Positions 60,361 through 64,000 of a stretch of DNA of 64,000 bases are shown here, one piece after another (position 1 is the first letter of the stretch; each line of letters begins with the position of its first letter). The translations under genes were made by a program, and so were the position numbers. The notes beneath the pieces were generated by a model, which was not told where the DNA came from, ran no database searches, and saw only the letters and a program-made list of their open reading frames with translations. This DNA is from CAILKP01 sp038231815 (GTDB lineage Bacteria; Planctomycetota; Phycisphaerae; Phycisphaerales; UBA1924), in assembly GCA_038231815.1 (NCBI GenBank), contig JBBRKQ010000001.1, positions 29,934 through 93,933 of the forward strand, written 5' to 3'.

Positions 60361-60380
60361 CGATAGGCGGAAGCCTATCG
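60361..60380 (+). repeat. GNRA-loop hairpin, copy 4
   Basis: CGATAGGC-GGAA-GCCTATCG, preceded by TAAGAG and followed by TGAGCGAA. Stem pairs differ from copies 1-3 with full compensation. It lies just past the methyltransferase stop codon. Confidence 0.75.
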
Positions 60381-60513
60381 TGAGCGAATCAGCCGCCAAC
60401 AGAGCAGCCCCCGCCTCTCTGCCAAAGACCTCAAGCAATCCCCACTCATTCACCCACCTCACACCCCTCGCTTCGCTTCACTCCACCCCACACCTCACCC
60501 CACTCCACCTCAG

Positions 60514-61401
60514 TTACCCAACAACTTGTTTCGGGCAACTCGCAAACACTCTGTCCCAAAACGCCAAGCAAGTTGAGTCGCTGATCGCTTCGGGGATGGT
60601 GTTGCTGTGCCAGTACGGCTCGCTGAAGATCTTTGTGTAGAGCTCATCGTCCTGATCAACTCTGATGATGTACTCAATGAAAGCCTCATCGCTGTCAAAG
60701 TCATGGCGGTTTAAGAAGGACTTTGGATTGAAGTCAAGGTGCACCAGCGGGTTGCCCCAGTAAATCGGGACGCTGCGTGCGGCCATGGCATCGACGATTT
60801 TTTCTGTTGTGTAACCCGGGCTGGAGGCGTTCTCGCAGGCGATCGTGAACTTGTAGTTGCGGGCAAACCGCCACTTGGCCGGTGCATCGCCATCCGGAGA
60901 TTCGTCAAAGCCCGGCATGTTGTTCATGCACCTGCCGGGCGCATCGATGTGCTTGTACGTGCTCAACTTTCGGAAAAGCTCGTTGCGCTGCGGGCACGCC
61001 TTGTTGCGGTATACAAAGTTGCAGAACCCCGGTCGCAAAAGTCCCGCTCGCTCGCCGGGTTGCCGGATCAGTCGCTCCAACTTGCCGCCGAACCTGCGAA
61101 GGTACCACGCGTACAAGGGCAGCCGCAGATGCCGCGGATTGGCCGGGTTCATGTGAGCAAATGACATCGCCCAGTCAAAGCTTTCCATGTCCGGCGCGAC
61201 GTTTTCGCCTGTGAAAAACAGCCTTACAGCGTGCGATGGCGGTGCTCGTTTCTCGGCAGACGGTCCGCAGATCGCGAGTTCCGGTTCATCGCTGAGGGTG
61301 AAATGATTCGACTCCCGCAGGTACGGGTGGTACGACAGGAAGTCGCCGAGACTAAAACCGGCCCAGAATCCATAGAAATTGATGAGGATCGTTCGGCTCA
61401 T
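60514..61401 (-). CDS. Glycosyltransferase family 10 (fucosyltransferase-like), copy A
   Basis: 295 residues. GT10 marks: INFYGFWAGFSLGDFLSYHP at the N-terminus, VRLFFTGENVAPDMESFDWA, and the alpha-1,3-fucosyl motif RNYKFTIACENASSPGYTTE followed by KIVDAMAARSVPIYWGNP near residue 200. Family members move fucose from GDP-fucose to N-acetylglucosamine-type acceptors. It starts 6 bp after the stop of a paralogous gene on the same strand, so they are co-transcribed. A surface-glycan role is likely; no GDP-fucose synthesis genes are in the window. Confidence 0.87.
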   Translation of the reverse strand: MSRTILINFYGFWAGFSLGDFLSYHPYLRESNHFTLSDEPELAICGPSAEKRAPPSHAVRLFFTGENVAPDMESFDWAMSFAHMNPANPRHLRLPLYAWYLRRFGGKLERLIRQPGERAGLLRPGFCNFVYRNKACPQRNELFRKLSTYKHIDAPGRCMNNMPGFDESPDGDAPAKWRFARNYKFTIACENASSPGYTTEKIVDAMAARSVPIYWGNPLVHLDFNPKSFLNRHDFDSDEAFIEYIIRVDQDDELYTKIFSEPYWHSNTIPEAISDSTCLAFWDRVFASCPKQVVG

Positions 61402-61407
61402 GTGTGT

Positions 61408-62343
61408 TCACTCTACCGGCCGGTGCTGCCCGCCAAAGACGGAATAGCGCGGCCTAGCGCGGCGACCGCGACTCGCCCCCGATGCGAAGACACGATCCCA
61501 GAACTCCATGCACGCCCGATCACTCAGCGCCTCCGGAACTATGTTGTCATGCCAATACGGTTCATTGAAGATTCTGGTGTAAAGCTCATCATCCTGATCA
61601 ACCCGGATGATGCGCCGGATGAAGGCCTCATCGCTGTCGAACTCATGGCGGTTGAGAAATGACTTCGGGTTGAAGTCTAGGTGCACCAGCGGGTTGCCCC
61701 AGTAAATCGGGATGCTGCGAGCGGCCATCGCATCATAGATTTTTTCAGTGGTGTACCCGGGATGTGAGGTGTTCTCATAGGCGATGGTAAACTTGTAGTT
61801 CCGGGCGAATCGCTGCTTGGCCGGCGAGTTGCCGTCACCATTCTCGGGGAACATCGGCATGTTGTTCATGAGCGTGGCCGGCGCATCAACGTGCTTGTAT
61901 TGGTTCAATTGCCGGAACAACTCGTTGCGAGGCCTGCACATGCCGTTGCGGTAGACGAAATTGCAGAAGTGGGGTCGGTCAAGGCCAGCCTTCTCGCCCG
62001 GTTGACGGATGAGCACTTCAAGCCCGCCGCTGAACTGCCGCATGTACCAGGCGTAGATCGGTAAGCGAAGGTGTCGTGGCTCGGGCGGTGTGAAGTGTTC
62101 AAACGACATCGCCCAGTCGTGCTCCGCAAAGTCCGGCGCGACGTTCTCACCTGTAAAGAACACTTTCACGGCCCGCTCCGGCACCGGACGAGAATCGGGG
62201 AAGACGCCGCAAATGGCAAAGTCGGGGTCATCACTGACTTGCAGTGTGTATCCGGACCGCAGATACGGATGCTGGGACAGAAAATCCTCGGCGCGGAAGC
62301 TCGACCAGAATCCATAAAAGTTGATCGTGATCGGACGGCTCAT
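61408..62343 (-). CDS. Glycosyltransferase family 10 (fucosyltransferase-like), copy B
   Basis: 311 residues, about two-thirds identical by eye to copy A. INFYGFWSSFRAEDFLSQHP, VKVFFTGENVAPDFAEHDWA, RNYKFTIAYENTSHPGYTTE and KIYDAMAARSIPIYWGNP are conserved; the C-terminus is longer and Arg-rich (SRGRRARPRYSVFGG). Tandem duplication with copy A; the first half differs most (acceptor side), so the two may use different acceptors. It is the first gene of the pair. Confidence 0.87.
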   Translation of the reverse strand: MSRPITINFYGFWSSFRAEDFLSQHPYLRSGYTLQVSDDPDFAICGVFPDSRPVPERAVKVFFTGENVAPDFAEHDWAMSFEHFTPPEPRHLRLPIYAWYMRQFSGGLEVLIRQPGEKAGLDRPHFCNFVYRNGMCRPRNELFRQLNQYKHVDAPATLMNNMPMFPENGDGNSPAKQRFARNYKFTIAYENTSHPGYTTEKIYDAMAARSIPIYWGNPLVHLDFNPKSFLNRHEFDSDEAFIRRIIRVDQDDELYTRIFNEPYWHDNIVPEALSDRACMEFWDRVFASGASRGRRARPRYSVFGGQHRPVE

Positions 62344-62438
62344 CGGTGCGGCATATATCGGTCCGCGGGCTTGGCCGACTCAATTCGCGGCCGGGGCGTC
62401 ATAATTGCGCTCCGACCGTGAACAAGGCGGCAAACCGA

Positions 62439-63872
62439 TTAGTGCCCGCCGCTGGATTTCTTCTCGCCGCCGCCTTGGCCATCGTCCTTTGCCGCCGCCG
62501 CCGGAGGTGCAGCGGCAGCAATTGCCGCCGTTTTGGCCGCTTCTTCAGCGGCCTTGGCGCGAATCTTCTTGCTCTCGGGGTGTTCTTCCATCCCGTGCAG
62601 CGTGGGCTGCGGGCCGATGGGAATCCCCGGCTCCGGCGGCCCTTTAAGCAGGGCGTACGACCAGATCAGCGCCGCATTAAACAGTGTGACGGTGCCCACC
62701 CAAGCGATGGTTTGCCGAGTCTTGGGATTGGTAATCAGCAGCGGCCTGATGACCGGGCCAACAACTTTGAGCGCGGCCCCAGACACTCTGGCCAGCAGCG
62801 GGGCCAAGATTGGCTTGCGAGGAACCTGAATCACAGGTGCTGGTGCCGCGGCAGGTGCGGCCTGTGATGTAGCGTGCTGGGGCGCCGCAGGTGCAGGGGC
62901 AAGCGCCGGAACCGGCGCGGATGCAACGGGTTTGGCAGCGCTAGCAACTGGTGCCGGTACTGGTACTGGTGCTGGTGCTGGGGGCGCTGCCGCCGCAACC
63001 GGAATCGGTGCTGGAACTGGAGCAGCCGCTGCGGGAATAACCGGTCCGGCGGCAACAGCTTCGACGGTTTCAGCCTGAGCGATCTCGGCCTGAGGATTCG
63101 CCACCTCGGGCTCGGTTGGTTCATCGTGCGGGGCAGGCGCGCCCGTCGCCGCGGCTGCGGGGGCTTCGGCCGCCGGTGCGGGTTGGCCAAGGTCATCGGC
63201 GCCATCGCTAAAGGCATCATCAGCCACGAGCGCGGCGTTCACCGCCAGCTTGGCATCGAGGGCCTGTATGGATTCCGCACTAATGGGCACGTCGTTTGGT
63301 CCGGCTGCCACATTCAAGGTGGCGGTTGCTGCCTGCGGAGCGACGTCCGCGGCAGCAACAGCTACCGGACTCAACTCTCGCTCATCCGCAGCTTCAGGGC
63401 CAGAAGCGGGTGAGCCAGCGGTATCGGCTGCCGCAAGCGGCGCGTTGTCCGTTTCGTGCTCAACTTGGGGAAAGTCCGCAGCGATCTCGGTGTGCTGTGC
63501 CGCATCTTCGAGCATTGCGGACGTAGCGACATCAAGCGTCACCTCACCCTCCGGTGCCGCCGCCGCAGCGGGCTCGGTGGTTTCGGCAATGGGTGCAGCA
63601 GCAGTCGGCTCTGGAATCATCTCTGCTGCGGTGGCCGAGGGCGCGATGCCGCCATCATCTGTTGCCGCATCGCCGCCGGCAACGGCCTCGGGCCCGGCCT
63701 CGACCTCGACCTCGGCCTCGACCTCGGGCTCGACGTGTGCTGGCGGGTCATTCTCCTGAAGCTGCTGCTCGGTCTGCAGGCAGGCTGTATCGATCTGCGC
63801 AAGCAGAGCATCGACCGCGTCATCAAGCGATGCTTCAACTGCTGCCTTGCTGTCGCCTGTCGCTACGGCCAT
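62439..63872 (-). CDS. Ala/Pro/Glu-rich protein with one membrane helix
   Basis: 477 residues. A short ordered N-terminus (AAVEASLDDAVDALLAQIDT) is followed by about 330 residues of low complexity: an acidic EPEVEAEVEVEAGPEAVAGG run encoded by a hexanucleotide repeat (near 63695-63735), then Ala/Pro-rich sequence (PAPIPVAAAAPPAPAPVPVP). Near residue 385 it becomes ordered: LAPLLARVSGAALKVVGPVI, then a membrane helix (IAWVGTVTLFNAALIWSYAL) and a charged, Gly-rich tail. No family recognised. It could be a membrane-attached linker protein. The start 63872 has a plausible N-terminus but no strong ribosome-binding site. Confidence 0.65.
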   Translation of the reverse strand: MAVATGDSKAAVEASLDDAVDALLAQIDTACLQTEQQLQENDPPAHVEPEVEAEVEVEAGPEAVAGGDAATDDGGIAPSATAAEMIPEPTAAAPIAETTEPAAAAAPEGEVTLDVATSAMLEDAAQHTEIAADFPQVEHETDNAPLAAADTAGSPASGPEAADERELSPVAVAAADVAPQAATATLNVAAGPNDVPISAESIQALDAKLAVNAALVADDAFSDGADDLGQPAPAAEAPAAAATGAPAPHDEPTEPEVANPQAEIAQAETVEAVAAGPVIPAAAAPVPAPIPVAAAAPPAPAPVPVPAPVASAAKPVASAPVPALAPAPAAPQHATSQAAPAAAPAPVIQVPRKPILAPLLARVSGAALKVVGPVIRPLLITNPKTRQTIAWVGTVTLFNAALIWSYALLKGPPEPGIPIGPQPTLHGMEEHPESKKIRAKAAEEAAKTAAIAAAAPPAAAAKDDGQGGGEKKSSGGH

Positions 63873-64000
63873 AACTGACTGGGGACCTGAAAGAATTGAT
63901 CAAAGCACGCACCGTCGTGGTGCCCGGAAGGTGGTTGAATGACAGAAACCGATAGACCTTGTATACACGCATCGTCGAAACGGTCCAGCAACCTTACCGC

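Noticed and set aside
1..64000. tRNA, rRNA, tmRNA, phage or intact insertion sequence genes
   Set aside because: Read for T-loop GGTTCRA strings, rRNA blocks and transposase or integrase motifs; none could be supported.

Overview
The window looks like chromosomal DNA from a GC-rich Planctomycetota bacterium, probably of the Phycisphaerae type. This rests on the gene repertoire: Hanks-type Ser/Thr kinases fused to beta-propellers, an ECF sigma factor of the planctomycete kind, short secreted proteins ending in a PTPGAA-hydrophobic-RRR sorting tail, a peptidase-S74 chaperone protein, and many dispersed GC-rich hairpin repeats. I have not searched any database; the taxonomic call is inference.

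Left part (1-12 kb): an exopolysaccharide locus that continues beyond the left edge (two overlapping glycosyltransferases on minus; a Wzz/GumC-like chain-length protein and an O-antigen ligase/polymerase on plus), followed tail-to-tail by an NtrC-type sigma-54 response regulator. A good -24/-12 sigma-54 promoter lies between the divergent arms. Then come a decayed gene, an intact Ser/Thr kinase with a TolB-like propeller, a lipoprotein peroxiredoxin, an SDR oxidoreductase and a small zinc-ribbon membrane protein.

Accessory part (12-33 kb): paralogous hypotheticals, a large RloC/Rad50-like ATPase with a zinc hook, SbtA-type bicarbonate transporter, a DHA2 efflux pump with divergent LysR regulator, and a heavy-metal RND efflux operon (CzcC, CzcB, CzcA plus His-rich proteins). 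The efflux operon is interrupted between its B and A genes by an antisense NucS-like endonuclease bracketed by inverted copies of a repeat element. Three remnants in this part carry the promoter and/or N-terminus of a kinase gene joined to something else or decayed: one joined to a nitrilase tail, one to a propeller, one truncated with a minisatellite.

33-44 kb: an ECF sigma factor and a WD40 Ser/Thr kinase flank a minus-strand block of secreted proteins: an S74-chaperone fibre-like protein and four proteins with the same C-terminal sorting tail (two with HAF-like repeats; one with a single-base frameshift in its signal peptide).

44-56 kb: a P-loop kinase and then a minus-strand cluster of AAA+ ATPase, coiled-coil membrane protein, PspA/IM30, a membrane-anchored solute-binding protein and a solute-binding/vWA fusion lipoprotein. 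This is the strongest candidate for an under-described system, probably an envelope-stress or membrane-remodelling machine. It is followed by cysE-cysK, small membrane proteins and an unrecognised 412-residue protein.

56-64 kb: lgt, a repeat-rich spacer with covarying GNRA-loop hairpins, a double-FkbM methyltransferase, two tandem GT10 fucosyltransferase-like genes, and an Ala/Pro/Glu-rich membrane protein. No tRNA, rRNA, CRISPR array, intact transposase or phage genes were seen.
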